From assembly GCF_963855985.1 (NCBI RefSeq), contig NC_087119.1, positions 2,768,001 to 2,832,000 of the forward strand: a stretch of 64,000 nucleotides of DNA. The letters are read 5' to 3'. The position numbers and the translations under genes were made by a program. Under the pieces are notes generated by a model that was not told where the DNA came from, made no database searches, and saw only the letters and a program-made list of their open reading frames with translations. Positions within the stretch are counted from its first letter, which is position 1. Each line of letters begins with the position of its first letter. Below, one piece after another: positions 1 through 12,477 of this stretch. This DNA is from Ostrinia nubilalis. Its lineage: Eukaryota; Arthropoda; Insecta; Lepidoptera; Crambidae.

Positions 1-362
1 AAATAACTACTTAACTAAACTATAACTAAATAAAAAAGGGTAAAAATTAAAGTTATACATTCGAATCAGTAGTTCCTGATATTTACACATTTAACCAAAC
101 AAACTCTTTAGCTTTATAATATTAGTAACTACAGATACATTAGTACACTATACTAGTACTAGGACTCACAAAGGTATTAGAAATCACGACAACAAGCGTT
201 ATCTCATTTCACAGGTCGGTTCACGGTTATCGTTTTATCGATACATAATTTTATTTAAGAATGTATCCAAGTGCGCACTATTGGATACATCTCTATTCTC
301 TACATTATACGGAGTAAAATAGGTAAGGTAGTCATTAGTTTTTCGCATGTTTGTATTATACA

Positions 363-583
363 TCTATACTAATCTTTAATATTATAAATGCGAAAGTAAC
401 TATGTCTGTCTGGCGGTCTGTCTGTCTCGCTTTCACACCTAATTTGGCATAGAGATAGTTTGAGTCCCGGGAAAGGACATAGGATAGTTTTTATCCCGGT
501 TTTTGAAACAGGGACGCGCGCGATAAAAGTTTTTCTGTGACAGACAAAATTACACGCGGGCGAAGCCGCGGGCGGAAAGCTAG
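363..583 (+). mobile_element. Non-autonomous Helitron-like element
   Basis: Begins with TCTATACTAAT after an A and ends in CTAG, with a hairpin (CGCGG at 555-559 pairing with CCGCG at 566-570) about 10 bases before the end. The ending GGGCGGAAAGCTAG recurs at 46256 and 51051 in this window. A 5' TC, a 3' CTRR preceded by a hairpin and the absence of a target duplication are the known marks of Helitrons. No coding capacity is seen. Confidence 0.6.
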
Positions 584-3500
584 ATTAATAAATAAATCGA
601 ATTATGTCTCCTATGCCCTTTCTACTATAAATTCGTATAATCGACAATGATTAATCGCCTGGTATAAAGGAGGCGATTCATGGCCTCTACAATTTAATGA
701 ATATAAAAACTTAGGTTTTAGAAACCAATGGTGAACCAGACCATTAACTTGGGCATCCTTTCAGTGTTTACTATAGGCATAAGAATAAGTTGTTCTTTAG
801 TAATAAAGATACCTATCTTTATTAAAGTACCTACTTTAGGGAAAATATTTAGCATTCACGTTTGTTTTTGGAAATCCCTTATTTGACTTATTCGCCCAAA
901 GGGCACGTATAACAACATCTTGCCTTGAAATGCGCATTTATTTTATGTCAAGTTTAACACGTTAACATGGTGTTGTGATTATTATTGTTTTCAATCAATT
1001 GTTACAAGATTTTGAGTCATTATTTTAAGTCAATGGCTCGGTAGAATAGCTCGGCTGCGCCTGCGTGGATTGTGGTCCTTCGAAAACAATAGCTCGTGCG
1101 TCCGTTGGCAATATTATGACATGTGTCATGTTCGGATAAAAGTACATAACTATAAGATAAAAGTTGTCAGTAATTTTGATCAGCCCTTTTTGAACTAAAC
1201 TCATTTAATGCAATATTTCTGAATGTAAAATTGGATAGGAATTCGTGTACTTACGATTTAAATACGTAGTCTTCATTTTTTACCCGACTATGCCAGAAGG
1301 AGAGACTATTTAACCGACTTCAAAAAAAGGAGGAGGTTATTTAAGTTATCCAAAAAGATAATAAATAACAAAAAACAATACGGCACAATTCAGGCGGTCC
1401 TATTTTTAAAAAGCGATCTAGGAAAGAGTTTTAAAACCTTTGGCAATTTGTAAAATGGGACTATTAATCGACACTGACCACCCACACGGCGTAAGTTGCT
1501 CACTACAATCACTGCTGAAGCGCCGCCGTTAATGGCAGTTTGAGATTAGGTAATTGGTGTGTTACAGTAATTAATTTCATTCATTTTTGATTGTCTACAC
1601 TCAGTGACTTCAGTGTATTGTGCTTACGCATTCTTTTACGTTTCATTTCTAAGAGGGTGTTTTAGGATCTAGAATAGAAATATCAAAGTGATTTTTTTAG
1701 TGAACAATATGTATTAGGCACTGTTGAGGCAAAAAGAACATAATTTTGAGTGTTAAAAAAACTAACATTTATTAAAATATCAAAATGTATCGTATGAATT
1801 TTTAGAGTAGTTTTGAAGTCGTCAAAACTAATAATATCAGAATCATTGTCTTGTTTTACACAGGAATTCACAGGATTAATAGTTACGTTTATTGATTTCA
1901 TTGAAAAAACAATAGTCTTCTTTCATAAGCTGCCATGTATGTGTGCCGTATGAGACCACGTGTGTGCCCCAATGCATTTGTTTCCTTACGAACTGCCAGC
2001 ATTCCCGCTTTGTTATCTCTAACTTTTATAGTTCCTAGCTTTATTTTCTTGTCAACTATACTACGTAATGGCCCGCTATTTTCTTTTACTTTTAGAAACT
2101 TGTAGTTAGGTTGTCTTTGAGTTCAATAAACTGCTGAAATATTTTAAAATCAATATTCATACCTTTACGAGTTTATACACTGCAACAACTACCACCTACC
2201 ACCCCAGGGTGTGAAGAATACTGTATTTTGTTATTTTATTAATCTCACTGTTACGTACCTATATCGTTATTTTTTGTAAAACTAATAAATAAGATAGTTA
2301 TTTATAGTGGAATCAATTCGCTTACAAATCCGTTTTACCCCCATTTAATGCACAAACCTAATAAATAGCGCGCCACCCTAAATGACACGGACCTAAAGCC
2401 GATCTAGTGGTAACGTCACGAAATATTAGCTCTAAAACTTTACAGTTTATTTTGTTTTTGATAATTTACTTCTTATTAATATGACAGAGTGTTTGGTTCC
2501 GCCAAACACCCTGTATATAGTTACACATTGAATAAGTAATCATGAACTTACAAAAAAATGCACTATAAAAGAATAATTCTTTACAATTTTAATAACTAAC
2601 AGATGATAAGTAAATTATTTGAATTAAATATTTTATCAGCAAAACATTAAATCAATTTTGTTTCATTAAAAATTTCATTTGAGCATATTATTAGTCTATA
2701 GCTACAAACTCATTAAAATATAGGCTTCACCATTTTTTATTAAATATCAAAAAATAATAATTAAACTCTATAAATTATTTAGTTCAATTTCTTAATGAAG
2801 TATATCAGGAAGAATTAGGTAAATATGTAGTAACACAAAAACACAACACAAAAGCAGTGCAGTTGTACATAATTGGTTCGTACAGATAAAATATGATAAT
2901 ATGTAATATTAAATGTAATTATAAATAGTTTCTTGGTATTACATAAATTTATTGATAATGTTTATAATTAACATTTTAATTTAATCATTTGGGTTCTTTC
3001 AAAATAGTAAAATTTGAAGAATCTTTAATATTCCTGGGCAAAATGATTACAGGTCAAGCGTATATTTTTAAATAAGTACTTATTTTTATAATTTAATGGT
3101 ATTTATTATCTTAATCATTTACAAACATACAGCTTAAATTATATGAAAAGATTCATTAATTATTGCTTTTATGTTGGTTATGCGTTAACTTTTGACTATA
3201 TTTATATGTATAAAAATCATATCAATTTCGTACTTTTTACTTAAATACTGTTATATTTTCATTATAATCTCATTAAATAGACATTTTTGTAGACTTTCTA
3301 ATAAACAACTAAGATACCTGACAGTATTTTATGTAAGATTTTTTGATTATACGAAAAACATGTAAGCCACTTTAGCTCATTAGTAAATATGAATTTCAAA
3401 GCAGTATGAGCTTGTTTGCAAAGTATTACGAAATTATATGTCTGATTAAATTTTAATTGTAATTATGTAAGTCTATTCAATAATCAAAAATTACATTAGC

Positions 3501-3664
3501 TACCTAATTCATAAACATTGAACAATCTTGTACTGTTAATAAAATGTCCAACAATTAAGAATAGATTTAAAGAAATTAATTTACCAAATTAATGTATTTG
3601 CAATTAACAAACTGTTAAATTGCAAATAATAACTGAGAACAATACAAATACCCAATCACATTCA
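584..3664. other. AT-rich stretch without a recognised gene
   Basis: I see no convincing exon here. The region is very AT-rich, especially 2460-3660. It holds a fragment of a common repeat (ACCGACTTCAAAAAAAGG at about 1313-1330, related to sequence near 2895 bases before the right end) and an ACACCCTGTATA motif near 2507. If gene 1 extends leftwards, this would be intron. Confidence 0.5.
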
Positions 3665-3960
3665 TTAATTCAAGTTTACAAATATAGCCATGTCCAGTGC
3701 ACATAGAGCCACAATGTCTTTAGGAGACAAAATAGCAGCACTAATTTCAGAGCCCCGGCAAGGGTTAGTCATATGTACCCAACAATGCAAAATATAACAT
3801 CCAATGCAATGTCTGCAATGATAAACCCCTATACTTGCAGCAATAGAGTTGAAAATCAACTGCAGCTGCATCCCAGACAGAGGGCACTTTGCAAGCGGTG
3901 AACATACAGCTTAGCGTCTAGTTCAGAACTATTTAAGTCTTCCAACAAGTTATACTATAA
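3665..3960 (-). other. Weak exon candidate(s), cysteine-rich reading frames
   Basis: Several overlapping minus-strand frames are locally open. One runs from about 3953 after a possible acceptor (ATAATTATAG) and reads YNLLEDLNSSELDAKLY before a stop near 3868. Another is a 68-codon cysteine-rich frame at 3665-3871. Neither joins in phase to the candidate exon at 4116-4207 or to the exon at 4594-4713 with good splice sites, so this may be chance or a decayed retrogene. No family is recognised. Confidence 0.2.
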
Positions 3961-4115
3961 TTATTAGAAATCTATACACATTGCTAGTGTTTTATTAGGC
4001 AAATTAAAGCATTACACAAAGATGTTTAGAACAACAAACAAGGAAAATGAACATAACCAAAAATAAATAATTAAAGGACAACAGTACATAGATATAATGA
4101 CAAAGATATCAGTAC

Positions 4116-4207
4116 CTACTTCTCTTGATAACTGGTTTGTGGGTGAGATTTGCACTAATGTTTAGACTTTTAGTATATGTTAATGTTGGTTTACTTAATT
4201 CAGCCAT
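4116..4207 (-). CDS. Candidate short exon, unknown product
   Basis: An ATG at 4207 opens 30 codons (starting MAELSKPTLTYTKSLN) up to a possible donor AG|GTACTG at 4116/4115; an in-frame stop follows. A possible acceptor (TTCGTGCAG) lies just upstream near 4238. The reading is polar and plausible as protein, but no phase-compatible partner exon was found. It may be a small separate gene, an exon of gene 1 in another frame, or chance. Confidence 0.2.
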
Positions 4208-4593
4208 ACTCCACCGTAATAATGACTAATGTAAACCTGCACGAACAAAAATTTGCAGAAAAAACAAGTGAAATTTCGACTTTCACTTCAGTAAAAAGTT
4301 GGCGGTAGGTACGTCTATTTTATGAACACCTCAAAACTCAAACCAGCTATCGTTAGCACTCAGATACTAAAAAATATACGTAACTAGTTTACTATCGCTA
4401 CACTAGATAGAAAATAGCAAAATACACCCGACCCAACACAGTAAACAATTTGATTGCATGCGGTGTCATGGCTTGACACTGTTTAGGTCGAGTCGCTTAC
4501 AATTAAAATACGAGATTATTATGAATGAACAACACATGCAAACAGCTAGTCGAGCCTAGTTTATTAAGCAAACAAGTTAAATATAATATTTAC

Positions 4594-4713
4594 CAGCGTG
4601 TCCTGGTCTCCTAGCTCCCGGTAGTATGATTCGCTGCTGCCTCGTCTGCTGCCGACGCACATAGCACGTCTCAGCAGACTGGATAGCATTGAACAAAACC
4701 CACATTGGTTCAT
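4594..4713 (-). CDS. Probable first coding exon of a leftward gene (unknown)
   Basis: A Kozak-like CACCATG at 4713 starts 40 codons and ends exactly at a donor, CTG|GTAAAT (exon end 4594), phase 0. The peptide begins [19 protein letters not shown] and ends [15 protein letters not shown]. The N-terminal Cys/Leu/Arg segment followed by a polar acidic stretch looks like a real N-terminus, perhaps lipid-modified at its cysteines, but I do not recognise the family. The exon is much richer in G+C than the AT-rich DNA to its left, as expected next to a promoter. The following exons were not identified and may lie beyond the left edge of the window. The ORF at 4725-5045 would lie in the leader, ending 11 bases before this ATG. 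Confidence 0.45.
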
Positions 4714-4724
4714 GGTGCTTGATT

Positions 4725-5045
4725 TTATAGCTCACACCAAAGGTGTGAGCGTTCGCAGAAGCCGCAGCACAAATTTATCTCATTGTCTTGGGAAAAGAAT
4801 AATCGAAAGTCTTTAGGTACATCTTGAAGCGCGGTTAACACGGACCGAGGCAACTCAGCGTGGTTTATCAAGTCATTTTTGTAAACATCGGTAGAATTAT
4901 TTAACTTCGAATTTATTGCAAGAGTAATAACACTCCGCGATAAGCGAGCAAGTCCCGATAACCGAGAGTCTGAGAGACGACTACGCGACAGAACACAGGT
5001 CGGCACGCAGCCATCCGCGGACTGCTGCCCGTCTAGCTCGTCCAC
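4725..5045 (-). other. 106-codon ORF in the presumed leader of gene 1
   Basis: This open frame begins at an ATG about 47 bases after the predicted transcription start and ends just before the ATG of the 4594-4713 exon. It is serine/arginine-rich at the start and ends with a cysteine cluster ([15 protein letters not shown]). It could be an upstream ORF, or the true protein with the downstream exon being a second reading frame. No family is recognised. Confidence 0.3.
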
Positions 5046-5088
5046 CCACCCGGCTCTACTCGTTTAGCTCTCATCGCCCAACCAACTT

Positions 5089-5124
5089 CACTGACTGACG
5101 CTTGTGGTGCAAAACCATGTATAT
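5089..5124 (-). promoter_or_regulatory. Core promoter candidate for gene 1
   Basis: On the minus strand two overlapping arthropod initiators (TCAGTCAGTG, A residues at 5096 and 5092) lie about 30 bases downstream of a TATA-like CATATAC (TATA at 5123-5120). Spacing fits a core promoter; the TATA box is imperfect. Confidence 0.4.
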
Positions 5125-5127
5125 GAT

Positions 5128-6326
5128 CATTTTAAACTAGCTTGAAGCATTATTTATCGCCTTTTTTAATAGAAAAAATAATCATTATTGAAACAATATT
5201 TGACTAAAATTGAAATTTTCTTTTTCAAAAACCTATTTGAGTATTTTTGTCGTAATAATAAAGGCTTTTCATTATTCATTGAAACAACGAATATTTTTAA
5301 AAATAAATTAATTTTAGTTAAATAAAAATTAATATTGTGTATTGAATCTTGAGGCAATTCAAAATGTTAAAAAACATTTATTGATATTTTTAGCATTTTT
5401 TTATGAGTTAATCACACAGCAGCAGTTCACAGCAATCACAGCACGTAAGTTGATAATAATTGCCAGTTACAATATTATGAATTTGGAAAGTACTTTTCGA
5501 GCTCTTGGCTTGGGGGTAATATTTTAATGCAGTATTGCCACACCGGTTCTCTGAGATTTAAAACAAACTGAATTTAGATGAATTAACTCAAACGTTTTTA
5601 TTCCGTGCCGTGCCTAAACGAAAAAAATAACTAAAACGTAAAAAAATTAAAGTTTGATGTTAAGCTGGATTTCCAGCGAATAGATTGCCCTACACAATCC
5701 ACAAAAACATGTCAACATTCATACAAAATTAGCTACAAAAAATGTTGAATGTTTGTACAGGACAAAACACTCACTGGAGGGAGACTTAGCTTTATGACCT
5801 ATGTTAGGAAACGGCATAGAAAAAACAAATGTTAAAAATTAAATTAGTTAAGATGAAAGATCAATAATTTTGCACTATAATAATTGTTAGATATTTTTTA
5901 AAAGGTTGCGACAGATGTAAAAATACCCGTGAAGTGTTTTATATTTTTTATTCTAGCAACACTTTAAACCTTTTACGACGCTTGCTTCCAACAAATATCA
6001 ATGGCAACAATATTTTTTTATCACTTTCGTTATGAATAGAAAATTTTTTTATAAAAAAAATATAACCCTTCTTCTGGCGCAGTCGGATTAGTTAAAAGCA
6101 TTTACAAAAAAATAAATAGGAACTTAATTAATGTCATTTTTCGAATTTTGTCATTGACATTTACGAAGCTAGTTCAGTTTGTTTTGTTTTTTATTTTTTA
6201 GTGCGTATTGTTGCAATGAAATAGTTTTAAAGGCCAATTTGTGAAGTTATCTGTGGAAAAAAGAAAAAAACAGAAACAATAAGGAGGGCGCTGCGCTGTA
6301 GGCAACAGCATCAATAGCGCCTAACT
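5128..6326. other. Intergenic, nothing recognised
   Basis: AT-rich sequence between gene 1 and the TIR element. Short open frames (61-63 codons) are low-complexity and lack splice or start context. Confidence 0.5.
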
Positions 6327-7406
6327 TATAGCCTGACCAGGAACATAAAAACCCTGGCATAGAGGCGCGTCAATTGCATTTGATAGTGCAACACTGAGTA
6401 CAGTCGTACCTGTGTTAAATTAATAGGCTAACTTTATGTATCAGGATTCAGGATTACGGGCTAATTTGATATTTTCATAAATTAACGAAAAAATATTATT
6501 ATAGGTATCCTGGTTTAAATAAATTAAATAATAATAATATAATAATAATATCGTTTATTTCTCACCATAACCATATACAAACAAGGTTCATTCCTAAACA
6601 TAATTATGCTAGTTTACAGTAAAAACATTGGCTATGGTGGGCTGACACCTGAACTAGGTAATGATACCTGTATCTCAAGTAGTCAGCCCTCCACCTCATA
6701 AAAGTTACTGATTCACATTTATTATGTGGGTACGTACACAATTTTAATAATTTAAAACTATTTCGGTAGTAGTCCTCAGTGCAGCGCAGTGTGTGTGTAA
6801 TGCAGAGATAATGCGTATTGCATTAGTGTGAGTATCTTAACGTGCGCGGGTGATGTGCGAAGGAGACGGTAGGTGTCCAGTGATGCGCTCGTTACTACGG
6901 GTGCGAGAAAATCAGCACGATGTTTTTAGTGACGTGCGTGTGAGCATGATTGTGAGCGCGCGACATGTGGTATGGGATATGGCCTAAGCGACAGCGATTT
7001 TTACCCGACTACGGCAAAGCAAAAGGAGGGTTATGAAGCCATCAATCGAGCTAGTAGGATTTATTTTATTATTCATCAATAATCAAATTCAGAACTTGAA
7101 TATTCAATTGCAATGTTTGCTCATGAACGCTTCAAACTCGGTACTTCTTTCCCAATTCCATAAAATTCAACACTTAGAAAGTGAAAAATTTTTTTAAAAT
7201 AGGACTATAAAAAGATTTTAGCAATTTAATTCACAAACTCCATTGCGCACATTTAAAATAAAGTTTGTTTACACTTTGACAGCAATAGACTGACATGCAA
7301 GGTGACATGACAATGAAGTTTTCAGTTACTGTTGCCATTAAAAGAAATTAGTACCATTAGTTTTCCGCAACATGGCGAGGGTTTTTATGTTCCTGGTCAG
7401 GCTATA
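6327..7406. mobile_element. 1.1 kb element with long terminal inverted repeats
   Basis: The left end (6327-6355, TATAGCCTGACCAGGAACAT then AAAAACCCT) is repeated as a perfect inverse at 7378-7406. The outer TATA at each end could be the target duplication (TATA or TA), in which case the element proper is 6331-7402. The interior has a stretch of TG/CG-rich simple sequence (6780-6970) and a common repeat fragment (TTTACCCGACTACGGC, near 7000). No transposase frame survives, so it is non-autonomous. Confidence 0.65.
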
Positions 7407-10130
7407 CATCAATTTACATAAAACTGTGTCGTTACTTCCAAACAAGTGTGAACTAAGAAACTTGTGTGTTTATTAATAAGAACTTTTTCTTTAATTAATT
7501 TGATGGTTTTTAATTAGAGAAGAACAGCTGTGTTAATGTGATATCTTATACCTAAACAAAAAAAAAACATTATTTTAGTGATGAAACTAAGATTGCAAAG
7601 TTGGCCCTGTAAGCATTTAAATTTTATGTTGTATCTATTAATAATAAAACATAATCAATTGAGACAGCGGACATATCATCAAACTAACTAGCGCCATCTA
7701 GGTACTGTCGCTTTTTCAGAGATCCAAAGCACGGATTACTTTATTGTTACTGTGTTACTGTGTCCAAAGGGCACTCCAAAAATAAGTGCCAGAAATGCCT
7801 TTTTACTATCGTTTTTATGCTCACCAGTTGGCGCTCCTGTTAACTAAAGTCAATCATTATCTCGTATTATTTATAATTTACAACTATCATCCTATTATTT
7901 TTGCGTCTCGTTTTCGTAATTCCGCTTTCAAAGCATTCAAACTATTGGTTAACACGAACTAACATTAAATAAATAAATAAATGAAAAGGAAGATAACTTT
8001 GCTTCCTCAAAAATCCGCTGGCCAAAAGACCTTGGTCAGTTATGACATTACCTGTCACATTGACACTTGATAACAGCGACATCTTTCTTCGTAATTCGGA
8101 TCAAATTTGGATACATGTAGTAGCGGGACTATTTGAATGAAATCGAATAAAAATGAAAACCTAGGAAAACAATATTGAACACAACAGTGATTTTCATCAA
8201 GCTTAGGACTGTGCCAGTTAGGTAATTGAATTGAAATAAGATTATTTTATAACGCCTGATGTGCTGTCGTCTAATACTCGTACTTAAATGTAAAAACAAA
8301 CTTACCGCTACGCTATAAAGTTCAATCTATGTATGTAAGGTATGATTAATTTTCGACTACGCTTTACGTAGTACGCTTTACGTATTTTATCTGAGTATTT
8401 ACTTATGTACCCACCTAAAGTTTCTATGGGCCTTTCAGAAATGACAAAGGCGATGGGGGAACCTTCCCTTCTCAGTTACACTATTTTTCTCTAAACACTG
8501 CTTCTCGACAAAATATTATATTTAAAAAAAAATTATACAATCCGATTTGTATGAAAATTAAAATAATTAAAATGAAGATATCAATTTTCTGACTTCAACA
8601 TACCATTTTATATGACCATGTTAACATGGGCTAGTGTCGGCTCATATACCCATTTACCTAACACCCTGTATATTAAGTATATTATTATGGATGTACCTTG
8701 ATGTACTTATCTACAATTCTACATTAGTGTAAGCAAGTAGGTACCTAGACTCGATATGGCTAAAATTCAAGTGATCAACTCGACTAAGTATGTACATATA
8801 AATATGTATTTACGCTAGCAAATGAATTTAATCCTAACTCTTATTAAAATTTTACTTCACATGAATTCCGTTCCCCAACCGACATTATCCAAAATAAATA
8901 TTTTTGTGTACCTAATTAGAACTTAAATAATATTTTTGTTAAGTTACTTATACGAACTTCAAAACAGACGTAAGTTGATTATATTATAAGTAGCCGCGCT
9001 GTTAATTTTAACACCTAATCAACTAATAAAATTTTGTAGACTACTAAATAAGGTAGGTAGGTATTATTATGAGAAATAAACAGAAACATTTTATACAATT
9101 TTATTTTATATTACAATTACACAAGAAAACATTAATAAAATGCATAACACCAGCCGACACACTACATTTATTGCAACAGTGCGGTTAATTTAACAAAGAA
9201 AGGACATACAACTAAATAACATTTCGATATATTTAAACACCATCCCGAGAGGTTTCTGCAGTCTATCGGCAACATTTGAAACAATAAATTAGTTTGGTAA
9301 TAAAACAATAAATAATTTCTATAAATTATCACATTTAACATTAATTTATTTGACCAAAACATTGGCTTGAAGGAGAATGGCTGATAGTTAGAAAAAGTTC
9401 GAAGAGTTTTAATTTCAAATATAACTTTACATGGAATAAATTAAATTGTAATTAAATTTTAATCTGGACGTAACTAAAATATGAAATTCGGCTGTTTTGT
9501 ATTTTAACCGACTTCAAATAAAGGATGACTGTATTTTTGTCTGACATTCGACTGTATGACATTCGACTGTATTTTTTAATAAGTAGTAGGTATAAACAAT
9601 TTACGAGTTAGAAAAGTACGAGTAGGTGTTGCCTGTTGAATGTTATTCAAATGAAAAATAAGATTTCTTACGCGCCATTCTCCAAAATAAGTAAAACTGA
9701 TTGATAATAGAGAGAAATTTGGGAGTTATTTTTATTGTAATTTACTCATTAATACGATTTGAAAATGTGATCGGTGGCCTAAGATAGTTCACAAAGTACA
9801 ACGTGTCTTCATTGACGAAAAAAAATATAGCTTACATTATCCTTATTTACAATAATTAAATATTATTTATTTAATGCATTACACAATAAATCAAGTTTAT
9901 TGACAACTTTATAAACTGTAGTGGAAAGTCTGGTTTGCAAAAATGCATTTTTCCCAAAGTGTCGAATTACCTTACAGTTATTTTAATAAACACTTTATTA
10001 TTTTTCTATACAAACTTTAGATTTAGGTAAGATCATTGTGTGAAAAAGTGCGGTACAATCTTTGATAAAACAATTTGCATGACAATTTAATTTTGATCCA
10101 GAGCTATGGGATTATAATTTGTATGTACTA
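7407..10130. other. Intergenic between gene 1 and gene 2
   Basis: No gene is seen. A 15-bp unit (GACATTCGACTGTAT) is duplicated in tandem at about 9542-9573. The right part probably contains the 3' end of gene 2: minus-strand AATAAA signals (TTTATT on plus) occur near 9895 and 9990. Confidence 0.4.
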
Positions 10131-10245
10131 TGGGCCACAGTTCCAGCAACCTTTTCCGGTCATGTTGTCTCGTTCTATCGCAAAGAATTGCCATTTGATG
10201 AGAACGAGAGAAAAAACGGAAATGGGTAGCAGGAACTGTGGCCCA
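10131..10245. mobile_element. 115-bp palindromic MITE in the 3' UTR of gene 2
   Basis: Ends are inverted repeats: TGGGCCACAGTTCC at 10131 and GGAACTGTGGCCCA ending at 10245. It lies about 80 bases beyond the gene 2 stop codon, hence within the presumed 3' UTR. No coding capacity. Confidence 0.6.
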
Positions 10246-10323
10246 CTGTACTTACTTACATTATTATAAGCTAAGATTCTAACAATAAAATAATTCTGTA
10301 CAGTGAGCCAATGTCTTGTAAAA

Positions 10324-12477
10324 TCATGGTTTTCCGTCAGGTGGGTTAAAGAACTCCCAGTGGTGATGGTGGATCGTCCTGCTGTCGCTGAGGCCAAACA
10401 TGATCAGTCCCGCGATCAGCACCAAGAAGATAACCAGAGCCATCTGGACGTCCTTCTTGTCCTCGGTGCCACTGATGTACGTCATCAAAGAGTTGAACAT
10501 GTTGCGGATTGTCCTACTGATAGAGGTTTGACAAACTCGGAAGAACTGAGCACCTGCTTCGGTTATAGTTGGCTCGTGAGCCCTAACAGGAGGGGGCATC
10601 CGTCTAGGTGAAGGACGCGGCTTTCCGTCGTCGGAACTTGACTCAGAATGGGGAGCAGCAGGCTTTCTCTTAGCTCGTCGGGTAGGAGGAGGAGGGGATT
10701 GATGCTGGGAGTCGTGGTGCTCGCTCATCGGCCGCTCTCGGAATTGCCGGGGAGGGTAGAAAGTTCCAGGCGTGATATTGATATCCTGTAGGTAAGAGTA
10801 TAGTAGTGGAGTCAGGTCAGGGGGAGGAGGTCTTTGAGGAGGTGTTGAGATTTCCTCAATGATAGGTCGGGGAGGGGGAGGTGGTCCCTGTGCTTGATCT
10901 TCTTCTGCGACACGCTTCTCTTCCACTTTGGGTCCCGGTGGCACTTCTGGAGGAGCGTCTGTTTGAGTTTCCTCCTCCCTGCTGACGGGTCTTGGACATT
11001 CTACGTGTTCAACTGGCGGAGGAGGTACAGGAGGCGCAGGGGGCGGTGCTTGGGACGTTGTTATTTCAGCAAACTTCTTTACGATCTCGTCTATAACCGA
11101 TTGTGAAAACTCAATACCACTCACCGATATATGCCCAGATTTCGAGTCCAGTTCGGTTACTTGTAAAGTCATTCCCTCTATGTCTGACACCAAAATCTTA
11201 CTTGCTTGCAGCTCTGATACATTCAGTCGTCCTACATCTAGATCTCTGACCTGCAGTCGCTGTGTCACCAAGTTATCCAATTGAATGTCCCTGCTTGTAT
11301 CAGTTACTCTTTCTAAAGCACGTTCATCGTTCGGAGGAGACATGGTTTTAGATTTTTGAACGGGGCTTGTAACACCTCTTGACCTTGGTAGCGGTGGTAC
11401 ATCTGGAATCTGAGTTTCATCAATATCTATGTGTTGTACGGTTAGCGACGCTTCAGTAAGCATTTCTTCCCGTTCGTTAATTCGAGTTGGACTTGACACG
11501 CGTCTTTCCACTAATATTACAGTTGGCGATGTACGGCCAATATTTGCTTTGGCCAGTTCTGATAGTTTAGGGTCTGAAAATTTAAAAGATTTCTCTGAAC
11601 GAGAAGTTGGGCGTGAAAAGCGAGGACTTTCTACTATTTTACTGTGGCTTTTACCCAAGATTGATTCCTCGTCGACAATATCACGAAGAGAACTAGACAT
11701 CGAGATATCTAAATTTTCATCCATACCAAGTTCATAATCCACATCATCTGGAAGAGGGTCTGTTTGTGTTGAAACCTCTATCTCGACTACGTCTTCGGGC
11801 CTACTTTCTTCTAAGGGCATAGATGATAATTCTGTCGTAGACACAGATTGCGCAGCTGCTATATCATCTTCAGTATTGTCCTTACTCCTTTTTTTTCTTC
11901 TAGGGCCTCTAGGTGGTCGCGGAGGTGGTGGCAAAGGCCTGTCTTTCATTTTGCTCAGTACTTCGCCTGATTTCAAATCCTTGTGTACCTCTTCAACTTG
12001 AGGTTCGTCGATTTCTACATATTGCGTGAAATCGCCACTGATTGAGCGTTTTGAAAAGCTGTCTAGGGTCATTAGACTCGTTGAAGACTTCTTTCTTGGG
12101 GGTCGGTCAGGGATGCTCTTGGTAGAGCCGACGGTGTAGTATTTACGTTCCGAGCTGTTGCTCTTGCGGCGACGGGCAGGTGGTGTTTTGCTGAGTGATC
12201 TGCGGATGCCCTTGCTGGGAGCGTTAGGTCCTTTGTCTACGGTGGCGTATCCGGGGCTTTCTTGGCGTATTTCGCGCTCCGCTTCGATTTCTTCTATGTG
12301 TGGGATGTGGGTGTCGAGGGTGAGAGACTCGGCGCCGTGCGAGGTGCGGTCGTCGTCGCAGAAAGAGCTGCGGGAGCTCCTGGAGCGGTTGCGGCGCGGC
12401 GGCACGGGGCTGCGCTGCGTGGCCACCGTCTCAGACGGAGGCACGATGTACTCGTGTTCCGTGCGGTACACGATAAT
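10324..12477 (-). CDS. Gene 2 exon 3 (C-terminal, 717 codons plus stop)
   Basis: Acceptor TTTCAG ends at 12478, giving IIVYRTEHEYIVPP as the first residues; the stop TGA is at 10326-10324. From N to C it holds RRKSNSS and DRPPRKKSS basic patches, a polyproline run (LPPPPRPPRGP), a segment near residues 1477-1551 in which short beta-like units alternate (RLQVRDLDVGRLNVSELQ), more polyproline, a basic stretch, and the membrane segment at 1758-1776. The exon is a single uninterrupted frame of 2.1 kb, strong evidence for coding function. The overlapping frames on the plus strand are shadows. Confidence 0.9.
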   Translation of the reverse strand: MIVYRTEHEYIVPPSETVATQRSPVPPRRNRSRSSRSSFCDDDRTSHGAESLTLDTHIPHIEEIEAEREIRQESPGYATVDKGPNAPSKGIRRSLSKTPPARRRKSNSSERKYYTVGSTKSIPDRPPRKKSSTSLMTLDSFSKRSISGDFTQYVEIDEPQVEEVHKDLKSGEVLSKMKDRPLPPPPRPPRGPRRKKRSKDNTEDDIAAAQSVSTTELSSMPLEESRPEDVVEIEVSTQTDPLPDDVDYELGMDENLDISMSSSLRDIVDEESILGKSHSKIVESPRFSRPTSRSEKSFKFSDPKLSELAKANIGRTSPTVILVERRVSSPTRINEREEMLTEASLTVQHIDIDETQIPDVPPLPRSRGVTSPVQKSKTMSPPNDERALERVTDTSRDIQLDNLVTQRLQVRDLDVGRLNVSELQASKILVSDIEGMTLQVTELDSKSGHISVSGIEFSQSVIDEIVKKFAEITTSQAPPPAPPVPPPPVEHVECPRPVSREEETQTDAPPEVPPGPKVEEKRVAEEDQAQGPPPPPRPIIEEISTPPQRPPPPDLTPLLYSYLQDINITPGTFYPPRQFRERPMSEHHDSQHQSPPPPTRRAKRKPAAPHSESSSDDGKPRPSPRRMPPPVRAHEPTITEAGAQFFRVCQTSISRTIRNMFNSLMTYISGTEDKKDVQMALVIFLVLIAGLIMFGLSDSRTIHHHHWEFFNPPDGKP

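Noticed and set aside
10324..10386. KASH domain at the end of gene 2
   Set aside because: The membrane segment and short tail fit, but the terminal PPPX needed for SUN binding is absent (ends NPPDGKP), so only topology is similar.
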